A stretch of 64,000 bases of DNA from Hesseltinella vesiculosa (lineage: Eukaryota > Mucoromycota > Mucoromycetes > Mucorales > Cunninghamellaceae), in NCBI GenBank assembly GCA_002104935.1, contig MCGT01000010.1, positions 62,001 through 126,000 of the forward strand. Direction: 5' to 3'. Positions within the stretch are counted from its first letter, which is position 1, and every line of letters begins with the position of its first letter. Under the pieces are notes generated by a model. That model was not told the origin of the DNA and made no database searches. It worked only from the letters and a program-made list of their open reading frames with translations. This document shows positions 50,701-60,640 of this stretch, piece by piece. The translations under genes were made by a program, and so were the position numbers.

Positions 50701-51279
50701 CGTTTTTGACACCCAGGGAATTGCCTTCAAACGTGCGCTGCCAAAGCAAGCGGCCAGAGTGGAAATCCCAAAATCGAATCAGAGCATCGCCCGTTTTTGA
50801 GACTGTCAACAAACCTGTAAGATTGGAAATAAAAATTGGAGGGTTGTGTGAGAATAAGAAGAGTGCAATTCATCTCGCAACTTGCCATGCTCTGTCTTTT
50901 GAGGAGAAGCAATGTCGCTTTCTAATACTTGACGCCATTCTGTTGCAATAGAAAAATGAGCATAGCAAAAGTCAAAACTTTAGATCTTACCCAAGGCACC
51001 CGTGGCGGTCGAGAGTGATGCCAGCACGTGTCGTTCGGTAAAAACAAGTAGATGGGATTGATCATCTCGCTGATACTCTGACATCCATTGAGGTTTGCCT
51101 ATCCATGTTTGCAGCCTAAATAATTAGGGCGGTCATAAAAAAAAAGGAGTGAGATGTCAAGTAAAACCAGGGTGAGATGTGGATTACCAGTCAATGACGC
51201 CAGCCTGTGATTCATACAAGGCAGACACCGAAAATAGCGATATACATAGAAGAATGCATATGCAAAGCAAGTGCTTCAT
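47774..51279 (-). CDS. EMC1: ER membrane protein complex subunit 1 (EMC1)
   Basis: Large luminal subunit of the EMC insertase that inserts tail-anchored and multi-pass proteins in the ER. ATG 51279 opens a signal peptide (MKHLLCICILLCISLFSVSA) followed by LYESQAGVIDW. Beta-propeller-like repeats follow (ALIRFWDFHSGRLLWQRTF, SSGSIYAYDVRSSRSLWS). The C-terminal exon contains the DUF1620-type region ending in DVLSETFSKSQLLLTIVALV and a single membrane anchor with a short cytosolic basic tail (VVRRKQVNALWK). About eight or nine exons. The stop at 47774-47776 lies about 40 bp from repeat copy 5. Overall order and C-terminus match EMC1 throughout. Confidence 0.92.
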
Positions 51280-52191
51280 CTGAATAAATAAAATGAGGGG
51301 AGAGTGGCCTTTGCAATGAAAGAAAGAAAGAAAGGAAACATGAATCGCGGAGCCAACAACAAGCTTTTGCCGCTTTTTTTTTTTTTTCCTCTTTCACCTT
51401 TACGTTGTCTTTTAAAATCTTTCTTATGACGCAACTAAATAAATGCGTATGAAAATGATATAAAGGGTCTGTAACAATATACAACAGATTTGATTCTGAA
51501 AGTGTACAAACTTTTGTCGCCATCATTCACCGGGAATCAGGTTTTAGTTGAGCCGAGAATATTTTTTTTAGCAGGCATGCCAATCGAGCGAACCAGGTGC
51601 GCGCAAAATTATAATCAAGTAAGTGCACGCGAAACTACTTTCTACTGTACCGGTACAGGTACTGTAATTAATACCGAGGGCAGTTTGGTTCAATTTCCCA
51701 GCGTGCAGCAGCCTGGAATCGAAGGCACTGTGCGGAGACTGAGACCTTCAAAGTATTTTATTTTTTTCGAATGATGATAGTTCTGAAAAATCAGGTCGCG
51801 TTGGGATCCATCCGATTTTCATGTATTTTCGAATCCTTACAAAACTTCACTTCTATCCAATCACTCAAAAGTGCTGTGCATCGTTACTTTTTTTTCAAAA
51901 TGTAAAAAAGCGGCAAAAAGCGTTGTTGGTTCCGCTACTGTATTCTTACTTTCTTGCAAAGGCCACTCTCACCTCATTTTATTTATTTTTATTCAGATGA
52001 AGCAATAGCATTGCAGATGGATTATTATATATGATGGCGGAAATACGGTATAAAATGACGACAATAGTGTCAAACCTCTATAATTCTGATGAACAGATGA
52101 AGAGTAACAAAATAGACCGGGGTGTTTTTTTAAATATTGAAGAGTTTCAGCTGCGGATAGGAGAGGATTAAAACTAAGCATGTCACCTGTT
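51280..52191. other. Intergenic with minisatellite and rearranged repeat copy 6
   Basis: A two-unit GCGCGC minisatellite occurs at about 51590..51640, preceded by TTTTAGCAGGCATGCC. At 51780..51910 a dispersed-repeat copy is present in mixed orientation: GAAAAATCAGGTCG runs forward, then CAATCACTCAAAAGTGCTGT runs in reverse, so two opposed pieces are joined. Otherwise nothing recognisable. Confidence 0.5.
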
Positions 52192-54177
52192 CTATGTTGG
52201 TGGATTAGTGCAATTGAGCGTTGTGTTGAAAAGGCTGAAAGCAACTTGGGGTTGGTCCTGGAATGTGCCATGGCCAGCTTCGTACACACGAATGAATGTT
52301 AAATTGCCACCACTTTTGAATTGGCCAACTTCTACGCCGTCAAGATGCCACGGTAACAGAGGCTGGGCGCGATAATCCGCCTGTCCATTGAAATCAAGTG
52401 CTTCTGTCCAGGCATGGACACCATACCATGAGGGGAAGGGGAATGTAAATAATCCATTCAACTTTTAGGTGAATGACTTTTTTTTTGGTACCCAATTGCA
52501 AATCACATCGGCATCCCCTAATGAAAAAGATGATAAAGAAAAGCGTTTGGGTTGACATACGCAACTTACCGGCATAAGCTACAACTTTGACTCCATGATT
52601 TAACACATTGGCAACATACTTGGCATAGTCGCGCACGTAGTCTCCGGTAGTACCATAGTCTCCAAGTATGCTGCTTGTACATGACACGTACTTCATTGGA
52701 GCGACTCCGAGCGCCCGTTGTATCTCCGGACGGTTGTAATATTCAACAACATTTCCGTTATTGTGGATAGTTTCGTTGCTATTGCCTCTGGCCTTCTGAC
52801 TCGGTGTTCGTATCTATTTGCAAGTTATTAAAGCAAAAAAAAAAATGAATAAAAATGCTCAGGATGGTTAAAGCACTGTACATCATATATGCTTTTCCCT
52901 GATTTCTCCTGAAAGAAAAAAGTAACATGAACATTGCAATAGGACAACGCGGCTACGCAGTCAGCATTGGTTCCAGTTTGCTCGCATTTCTTATCTAACA
53001 AAAAATAAAGTCAGTCACATGAATGGAGTTGGTCAAATGAGTGCCGAAGCTGCCTTACTCATGGTAACACATGTGGCTATACTTTCTCGTAATGTTTTGC
53101 AATCTGCTGGAGAAAGCAGAGGACCGTCTATAAAAAAAGTATGACGGGTTCATCAAAGGCTCGTGATAGTTCTCTGCCACTCACAATTGGACCTGCATGC
53201 CATATACTCATAACCTTGCCTGCAAAAAATAAATGAATACATAAAACGCATCATTTACGCCGTTGTACTCTGAACATAAGTGCAAGGTGAAATGCGCATA
53301 TCGTACCATTGGTAGGTGGTCCTCGTCAAACCATTGGAAATCGCAAGAGTGCACAGGTTGATATGTACGTTGCCAGCAGGCAAATTGAGGTTTCTTTGCA
53401 CAACATAGTTTGCGTAGCTTGGTGCAAAATGACCTCCATAGCTTTGACTAAAAGGAGAAAATGTGAAAGAAGTTGGAGAGGTTTCATCATGTGGTTTTTT
53501 TTTTACCCTTCAAAACGCATATCATTCTTTTGATATTGGGGATATTTTTTCAAGAACCCTTGCAACGCATTATAGAAAAGAGGGGCGCCAGCATCAGTTG
53601 ATGTAAGACGAGTACCGCCGTATGAAAAACCAGCACCAGTGGGCTGCACGAAAAAAGTGAAAAAAAGTCACGTGCATGTACTAAGGATTACATCCTCACA
53701 AACCTGATCGATTAGCAGCAGATTGCTAACGTTGTTCCAGCTTAATTCAGTAACCACAGTTTCGTTATCCGATTTCAGGTGGCAAGTGCCTAGCCCAGCC
53801 GTCGTGTAGCTTTGGTTTGTAATCAGAATATCAGTTCCCTGTTTCTTAGCGATAAATCTTTGACGTTGGCTACCCTACGGTGGTGCATCCAGGTCCACCA
53901 GATATGAAAACGGTCACTGGGTCATTTACGGGGTCCCTTCGACTCTCAAAAAACCAATAAAAGTAATAGGTATTTGGAGCAACAGTGATATAACCTGAAT
54001 ACTTTTTGCAATAGGTATGTTATAAAATTGGCAAATACTCAAAATCCTCGCGCGACGGTAAAGTAATACCTGCTTGACAATAGGGGCACAAAATTTCGGC
54101 TGGAATGAAGTAACCTGTGGCCATACGGGCGGGATAACAAACAGAAGGAGTCCAGAAATCACTACTGAAATGAGCAT
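52192..54177 (-). CDS. Secreted or vacuolar serine carboxypeptidase (S10)
   Basis: Removes C-terminal residues from peptides at acid pH. ATG 54177 opens a signal peptide (MLISVVISGLLLFVIPPVWP). Exons then give NTYYFYWFFESRRDPVNDPV, the oxyanion motif ISGGPGC, NNVSNLLLIDQPTGAGFSYG, the nucleophile serine in FEGQSYGGHFAP, the catalytic Asp in AYAGDADVICNW (formed across an intron) and the catalytic His in RVYEAGHGTFQDQP. The nucleophile motif has GQSYGG where most relatives have GESYGG. The family glutamate before the serine normally hydrogen-bonds the substrate C-terminal carboxylate, so this Gln is notable. Roughly ten short exons; some small ones were not resolved. Confidence 0.88.
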
Positions 54178-54709
54178 TTCACGCAATGGGAAAGGAATAG
54201 TTCAGAGAAACCATGAAGGAGCTTCAAAATTAATGAATGCGCGGAGTTTTAGGGCTCAGAAAATGTCCTTAACAAAGCATTCCACATGGACAAGAATAGG
54301 TTTCTTGCATTGCTGAGGCATTGGAAGCAAGCCGATACTTCCCTGCTGTCAATAACGTGGCACACCGACGCCAGTTATTATGGAAATACACTTAAAGAAG
54401 GTAGGTCATTCAGGGGCAGAAGCGGGGCAATCCTTGTGACGAGCTGGTGAGAAAGTGTGCTTTGCCGTTTCTCTAATTCTCAACTTTGTGATCCAATACA
54501 GCTAAAGTTTTGTCCATCATCACTGCCAACTATCTAAAACCAGTACCATCATTTAAATTTGAAGTCAAGCGGACGGTACAGGCATTGGCTCGCTTCGCTG
54601 CATTCCCTCCTGCACACTGCATTCGGGGCAAAACTTGACTTTGTCCGCAAAATAAGAAAATACAGAGCTCGCATTCGGGGGCTATGCGGAAGCTGAATAT
54701 GGCAATCCA

Positions 54710-55000
54710 TTTTTTTTTTCAAATGAAAAAAAAAAAAGCAAACGCTGCACAACACTTTTGAGCTATTTGATCGATATGAGATTTTGAAGGAATGCGCAAA
54801 TTCATGAATGACGGTGATACTGAAAAAATCAGGTCGATTGAGCAAGGTTGCCCAGCCAACTTTTGATCACTTTCGTTTTGACACTTCCGATTCCCCAGCT
54901 AAAAAAAAATGAAAATCGGCCATTTTCATCAGGGGACCCCCCAGGCCAGCCGATTAAAAAATTACAGTGCGAACTTCCTCCGATCAGATCACCCCAAATT
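54710..55000 (+). repeat. Dispersed repeat family, copy 7
   Basis: Plus-strand copy with CGCTGCACAACACTTTTGAG, AAAAATCAGGTCGATTGAGC, GGTTGCCCAGCCAACTTTTG, CACTTCCGATTCCCCAGCTA and GGGGACCCCCCAGGCC. Its tail (ATCACCCCAAATTA) directly abuts the left end of the Tc1/mariner relic, suggesting the mariner inserted at or beside the end of this repeat. Confidence 0.75.
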
Positions 55001-55001
55001 A

Positions 55002-55771
55002 CACTCTTTCCATGAATAAGTGGCGGCTCACCTGGAAGACGGATTGCGGACTTTGGATTTCCGAGTGTCGCACAAGCCAAGACAAATTTGGCGCAACTTT
55101 TTTTTTTTTTGACAGGATGACCAAAAGCATAATGTCGCATTTTGAGAAAGTTGCCTTTTTCTACGATCCTTGGTGCTTGTGCTTCTGGTGTTGTTCAAAT
55201 CAGCATGAGAAGTCCGCCTACAGGGAACAAAAAAGCAAACTTGATCAAGTTACCTACAAACACATTGGCATCGGCACAAACACTCATCACTACATCGCCT
55301 TGTTGAATGAGGTCATGAAACTATGGACCAACCTCCAGAATTTGAGGGCTGCTATTTGGTGATGGACAATGCACCAAGTCATCAATCCAAGGCCATCGAT
55401 ACTTTCATCAGGAATCGTGGGTATCGATGCATGCATCTTCCAACCTATTCCCCTGAGCTCGATCCGATTGAGCAGTTCGGGTCGGCCGCATCGTCAAAGC
55501 GGCGTGTAATGATGTTTCTATCAAGGATCTGCATGGCTTTATCAGTAATTCTTCTCCCCGCATCATTGACTGCTTCCATAGGACCCCTATGTAGTTGTAT
55601 TTAAGTAACAGTTTGTCGCACGACAAGTCTATGACGACACGAAAAAAAAATATCTACGACAAAAAAAAAAAAAAGTTGCGCCAAATTTGTCTTGGCTTGT
55701 GCGACACCAGGGAAATCCAAAGTCCGCCACCTGTCTTCCAGGAGAGCCGCCACTTATTCATGGAAACGCTG
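55002..55771 (+). mobile_element. Decayed Tc1/mariner-type element with ~100-bp inverted repeats
   Basis: Terminal inverted repeats of about 100 bp face each other: left CACTCTTTCCATGAATAAGT, right (complement) CAGCGTTTCCATGAATAAGT, both running on through a long match to GACAAATTTGGCGCAAC and a T-run. A TA dinucleotide borders each end (55000-55001 and 55772-55773), the target duplication of this superfamily. Between them lie pieces of a DDE transposase in several frames: YLVMDNAPSH and LPTYSPELDPIEQF (second Asp and the conserved C-terminal motif), then in another frame ACNDVSIKDLHGF. The N-terminal DNA-binding part and first catalytic Asp are absent. At 770 bp it is non-autonomous. Confidence 0.85.
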
Positions 55772-55884
55772 TACAGTCTTTCTTTTTTTAATGTCGCATT
55801 GTCTGGTGTTGAGTCGCCTCCCGGAGTTACAAATTGCTGGGTAAGTTTAGTATGCGATGACGAACTGAACCATACTTCCTTGAT

Positions 55885-56163
55885 ATGACAATGGAGCAAG
55901 AATTCGCTTCCGTCTTTCAATTGTTGATGGGGAACGACACCGCCAACAAGAAGACTGTGACAGAGAATTACGGCAAGGCCTCGAAGCAGCTTTTACGAGC
56001 AGCCTATGATCCTCCAAGAAGTAACTCGCTGGGGTCTAGAAAAGACAACAGGTTAAAAAAAGAGACATGGGGTCAAACGAAAAGAATTAAACAATTAGTT
56101 GAAAATAAGAGGAAGGTAACAAATACTTTTACAGTAGGTGTGAACGAAAGGACTAAGATATAA
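55885..56163 (+). pseudogene. Divergent Fanzor-related fragment
   Basis: An open frame of 92 codons begins MTMEQEFASVFQLLMGNDTA and continues with ENYGKASKQLLRAAYDPPRS. It aligns with an internal part of the downstream Fanzor gene (FFTSVFQLLMGKAVTNTRTL ... FRTEYGPPGNQPW, near 57056..57190). The RuvC and zinc-ribbon parts are missing. Divergence is too high for a recent local duplication, so it looks like the remnant of a separate, older Fanzor copy. It lies between the mariner relic and the intact gene. Confidence 0.6.
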
Positions 56164-56361
56164 ACAAGGAACGTAAAGAGGATATAGAAAAAGCGTCTTT
56201 GCTGAACTAAAATAGCTACTGAATAAAAACCATCTGTTTACCAATGCTGTACGCGTGTAGCTGGCTGCTTTACTTTTTTTCTCACTCCGATGTTCCTTTT
56301 TATATTTTCTTTTTCACTTTTCATTCATCCCTTTTTCCCAAGCTTTCAAGATTTGTTTGAA

Positions 56362-59300
56362 ATGACGATTGAAACGCACAACTTTAAGCAAAGAATGTTT
56401 AGGAAAAGAAGGATAAGACTAGAACGTCAAGAAGCAAGCGAAGCGCAAAGTGCAACACGTAAGCTAATCAAGATAAACAATACAAAGATCTGATTCACAT
56501 GATGTTGTCTAGATTCAGGATCAAAACGTCAAAGAACAGGAAGATCAAGAAGCACTGTAAAACGAAAGCAAAGTGCTGACGAAAAGAAAGCCAAGCAAGA
56601 TGCCAGAACTGAGTTTTCCGCCCATCTTCCAAAATTTGGCGACCAACGACCCTGTCCAACATGCATGAAAGAAGTGGATAGACTGGAAAAGCTAGGTGAT
56701 GAAGCCTCCTTGGCAGCCGCCGAAATCCGACGCCGGACCGCACAAACGCATTCCAGAGCCTCCAGCCACCGCTGCCCCTCGCACAAGTCCACTAAACGTG
56801 TGTTGACAAAGAGAAAGCTTGGCGGGATCACGCGCCAGCACACTCTGAAGCATGGTCTTGCAAATCTCATAAAGCGTCCAGCCAATGATGCCCTTGACTC
56901 CACCCTGCCATCTACGTTCATCTCTGCCGTCAGGTCGCTGGCGTCTCACAACCGAGACATCGTCATCCTCTCACACTTGTTCCTTCGCCATTTTGTGACG
57001 ACACTGTTGCGTCGACCAAATGATAGCCTCCCACCTGCCTTGTTCGACCAAGTTTTCTTCACCTCTGTCTTCCAGCTGCTAATGGGAAAAGCTGTGACGA
57101 ACACAAGAACCTTGTCGCAAGAATTACGGGCAGATCTGACCTCGGCATTTGCTACATTTCGCACAGAGTATGGTCCACCTGGAAACCAGCCATGGTGCCC
57201 ACCCGTCGCGTCCCCTGTTGGCCGTCGCCCAGTGACGTTTTCCAGTGCACTCTCATCGACAGCTATGCAATGCGCAAAGGATTGGAAGAACCATGTTGTG
57301 GAAGGAATGTCACAATGTCTTGTGACTTTCATGTCAGCAAAGCTTCTGCGTTTAGTCCCAGTAATGACGTTTTATAGTGGAGGCAGAAAAAGAAACGCGG
57401 TTCTAATTTTTTTTTTTTGAGCAGGAACTGAAGAGTGGACAGGCCCGCGCTTATGCTTTATACCTCTATGATCGCATTGCCCAAGACCCAAAATTCGAAC
57501 CCGAATTACCTGACTATACCTCAATGGATTCACGTTTGAAGGGAAAAGTCCAAAGCAAATTTAACCTGATCATCAATGACTGCCATGCGCTACTGGAGCC
57601 GGCCATTCGGCAAATTCAAGAAGATCTACAAGAACGGCAAGCGCTGGCCGAAGAGCGCCATCGAAAGCAAACGTTTGAGCAAGCAAGCCGGGAAGCTACT
57701 ACATCCACCCAACCTGCCACAGCCTCCTCCTCGCACAACACGCCTACCGCCCCTTGGATCCCGCTTGAACCGCTGGCGTCTGATGATCTAGACGGTGATG
57801 ACGACATGATGTCCCTTGATACAGCATTGTCAGTCTCAGCAACAACCCGATTTGGTGGCTTGAACTTGCAATCTGTAGCTGCTTCTGACTCTGATGTTAG
57901 TAGCAATGCTGGCAGTGCCCCGGACGACCAACCTGCCCTCCGCATTGCTGATGGTGACAACAATGTTATGCTGACGACTGCCACGTATTCTGGATGGCCA
58001 CATTTATTTTTACCCGTCATGGCAAAGATATTAGGCACGCTTGAGATGTGGAACAAAGCCGACGAAGAGCAGCCAGCAAACAACCAGAAGGAAGCATCAC
58101 TCAGTTGGGTACGGCATGAATTATCACAAATACCTGGTTGGACAAAACTTGGACACCAGAAACGAGCGCGACTTGTCTCGGCCATTACAAAGTTAATCAA
58201 CAGCCAGTCGGCCCGTTTTGATGCCAACAAACTCCCGCCTGCTTTTGACGCCAATTCTCGTACCATGGTGAAAGACACTGTGGAAACTGCAAAGCAGCAA
58301 TTGGCCCAAGACTGCTTCGAGCCGCCCGCCTACCTCTTCAGTCCCCCGTGCCGCATGTTTGCCTTGCTTCCTGTTCCTAGCTTCCGACTTCGCTATGTCC
58401 GCATCAACGCTTCCACAATGGGGACCCTTTTGCATCATTTTGGCCTCCACCACCTGCTTCCACAGTCATCGTCAAGCATTGAAAACCAGCCTGGAGCTCT
58501 TGACGCTCCTCACAAGAACTTCGGCCTGCTTGACATGACAAAGTTTAAAAAGTAAGTAGGGGTGGGAAGGGAAAGATGGTACTCATTCTTAATTCTTCTA
58601 TTTAGCCAAGGGGTGTTCGAAGACTCTCTGATGTCTGACGGGTACGCAGCCTCGGCAACATTTAAAAAACTGAAGCCTGTTAATCAAGAAGCGCCTCTCA
58701 CTTTGGAAGATATCGATACCGACGACCTGTCTGAGTGCAGAGTATGGGGTGTTGACCCTGGTGTTGGACAAGTATACGTTGCTGTTGACGGTTCCGATAC
58801 ATCGATCTACGACAATGAAGGAGCTATGGCCTCTGACCCCCGGCACGAAATACGCCGCTACTCCTCCAAGGAATACATCCACGGCGCAGGCTTCCACAGG
58901 ACCAACCAACGGATCCGTGACCTCAAGTCTCAGCATGGCATCGACACCTTGGAAAGCGCTATCCCCTCCCCCTGCACCATGGACCTATCAAAGTTGGATC
59001 TGTATACGAAGGCTGTCCTGGAACGAGCTCAGCTACTGAAAGATTTTTACGCTGAACATCTGCCACCTCTTCGATTCCTGAACTACAGAGGCCACCAGAA
59101 AGCTGATGGGGAACTCGTCAATATCTTCTTGACAGGCGGTAACAAGTATGGACGACAGAGCGACCGTGAACTGGTAGATCTTACTGTGCCAGAAGGAAAT
59201 GTGTCAATGCAATCATCTCAAGAAGAGCAAGTTGATATGGACGCATATGAGCATGATGGCCCACATGCTACTGCTACGTCAGAATCCGCACCCCCTTTGG

Positions 59301-60480
59301 CTTTGTCACCTGTCCTCTCCGCTCCACCGCATGCAACATCACAACCAAGCGTGGGCACCAACCCAACAAGTCGCGCCACTGCCATTGCCGCTGCACATGG
59401 CGCTATCGCTATCGCTATTGCGGAAGGCTACGCCCCTTCGATCAGAATTTCTATCGATAATCCCCAGCCCCAAGAGCCAATGCAAACTGGGACCCGAGCG
59501 ACAACGACCTTGCAGCAAGTTACTCCTCCATTGCCATTGATCTCTACCCAGCCTTCACTCCAAATGGGACGTGGAAGTGCCACTAGCATTGCAGATTCAC
59601 AAAACGCAATTGCCATTGCCATTGCTGGCAACCGTGCTCCATCGATCAACATATCCTCTGGTAGCAGCACGTCACAAGACTCTTTACCGATTGAAAATGA
59701 CAATCCTTCGGTGTCAATCATTGGCACGTCTTCTGAGCCCAGTGTTGCTGTAGATGTGGGTGACACTGCACTCGCCTTAGCCTCGACCTCACCGCTGTCC
59801 TTACAGCCAATGATCGATTCGTCCTCCCACCAGCATAGCGAAACTGCTCCAAGCCCACATGCACCTCAGAGTTTCGCAAATGAACCTGATGTCTTGACCG
59901 ACGTGAATACCCCACCACCCCTTCCTCGGTATGTTTTGATGTAATGCAGCGTTGAACGATAACTGATATATTTTATAGACAAAAATGGAGGAAGCAGGAA
60001 TTTGTTGCAACACCAAAGAGCAAGGTAACCCTGGTTTGCTTGGGTGATGGTAAATTTGGTCGTCGTTCGTTTCGAGGCCATCCCAGCGGCCTGGCCGCCC
60101 GCCTGAAGAAGCTGCTCCAAAGAGCAGATCGAGAAGATCGGCTGGTGTTGTTGTCCACGGACGAAAAGTGGACATCTCAAGTGTGCAGCAAGTGTGGCCG
60201 TCAAGGTTGCAAGCCCATTGAAATTGCTGGATCAAACCTGCACTCTGTCACTGTGTGCCAACACTGTGGACAGATGTGGCAGCGCGACTGCAATGCTGCG
60301 AGGAACATCCTGTCTGTTGCGCGTCTTGCCATCGAAGGTGCCTCCCGTCCCCAAGTCCTTTCTCAGAAGGTAGCCGATCAAGACGGTGACGTCCAAGGTG
60401 AACCCAATGACCCCGACCCGATGGACAACCCTCCTCCTACCGCTTCCCCCATTGTACATAATGAAAATGTACAAGTTTAG
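56362..60480 (+). CDS. Fanzor: eukaryotic TnpB-like RNA-guided nuclease, five exons
   Basis: Fanzor proteins are eukaryotic relatives of TnpB that cut DNA guided by an omega RNA (family knowledge). Exons 56362..56458, 56519..57360, 57425..58551, 58606..59928 and 59979..60480 join in frame to 1296 residues. The N-terminus is very basic (QRMFRKRRIRLERQE; TGRSRSTVKRKQSADEKKAK), a likely nuclear signal, followed by a CPTC ... CPSH cluster. RuvC-I is VWGVDPGVGQVYVAVDG (Asp739). The conserved NYRGHQKADGELVNIFLTGG follows near residue 850. RuvC-III/zinc ribbon: TDEKWTSQVCSKCG (Glu1192, Cys1199/1202), CQHCG (Cys1223/1226) and QRDCNAARNIL (Asp1233). The canonical RuvC-II Glu is not evident at VCLGDGKFG, whereas the DE-x-x-TS glutamate is present, the Fanzor-type arrangement. 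A ~240-residue low-complexity block splits the domain. Alternative upstream in-frame ATG at 56290 would add a hydrophobic leader and is less likely. Confidence 0.9.
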
Positions 60481-60484
60481 GGCT

Positions 60485-60640
60485 TTCCCGTAAGTGTGTG
60501 TGTTCTTTTTTTGGACGAACGACTCACCATCCTCTCACTCTTTTCTCCACCAATCTGGTGCTATCCCATTACTTGGTGAGTGCAATATCTAATTGGTCGT
60601 CCTTTCTAAGCTGACTCGGTTTATTCCTTCTTTTGTAGCC
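60485..60640 (+). ncRNA. Candidate structured region downstream of Fanzor (possible omega RNA)
   Basis: Directly after the stop are a perfect 7-bp stem (ACTCACC 60522-60528 with GGTGAGT 60575-60581) enclosing a hairpin CACCAATCTGGTG (60548-60560). The region also contains splice-like signals: donors GTAAGT at 60490 and GTGAGT at 60576, a CTGAC branch-like motif at 60611 and acceptor TTTTGTAG ending at 60638. Guide RNAs of Fanzor and TnpB usually overlap or follow the 3' end of the gene, which is why this is proposed; a spliced 3' UTR explains the same signals equally well. Confidence 0.25.

Noticed and set aside
54815..54930. Possible CRISPR-like or short regularly spaced repeat in the dispersed repeats.
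   Set aside because: Motifs are ordered parts of one ~300-bp repeat, not a repeat-spacer array, and the host is eukaryotic.
55595..55888. 97-codon open frame across the right TIR of the mariner relic.
   Set aside because: It reads through the poly-A and inverted repeat; the sequence is explained by the TIR, not by coding.
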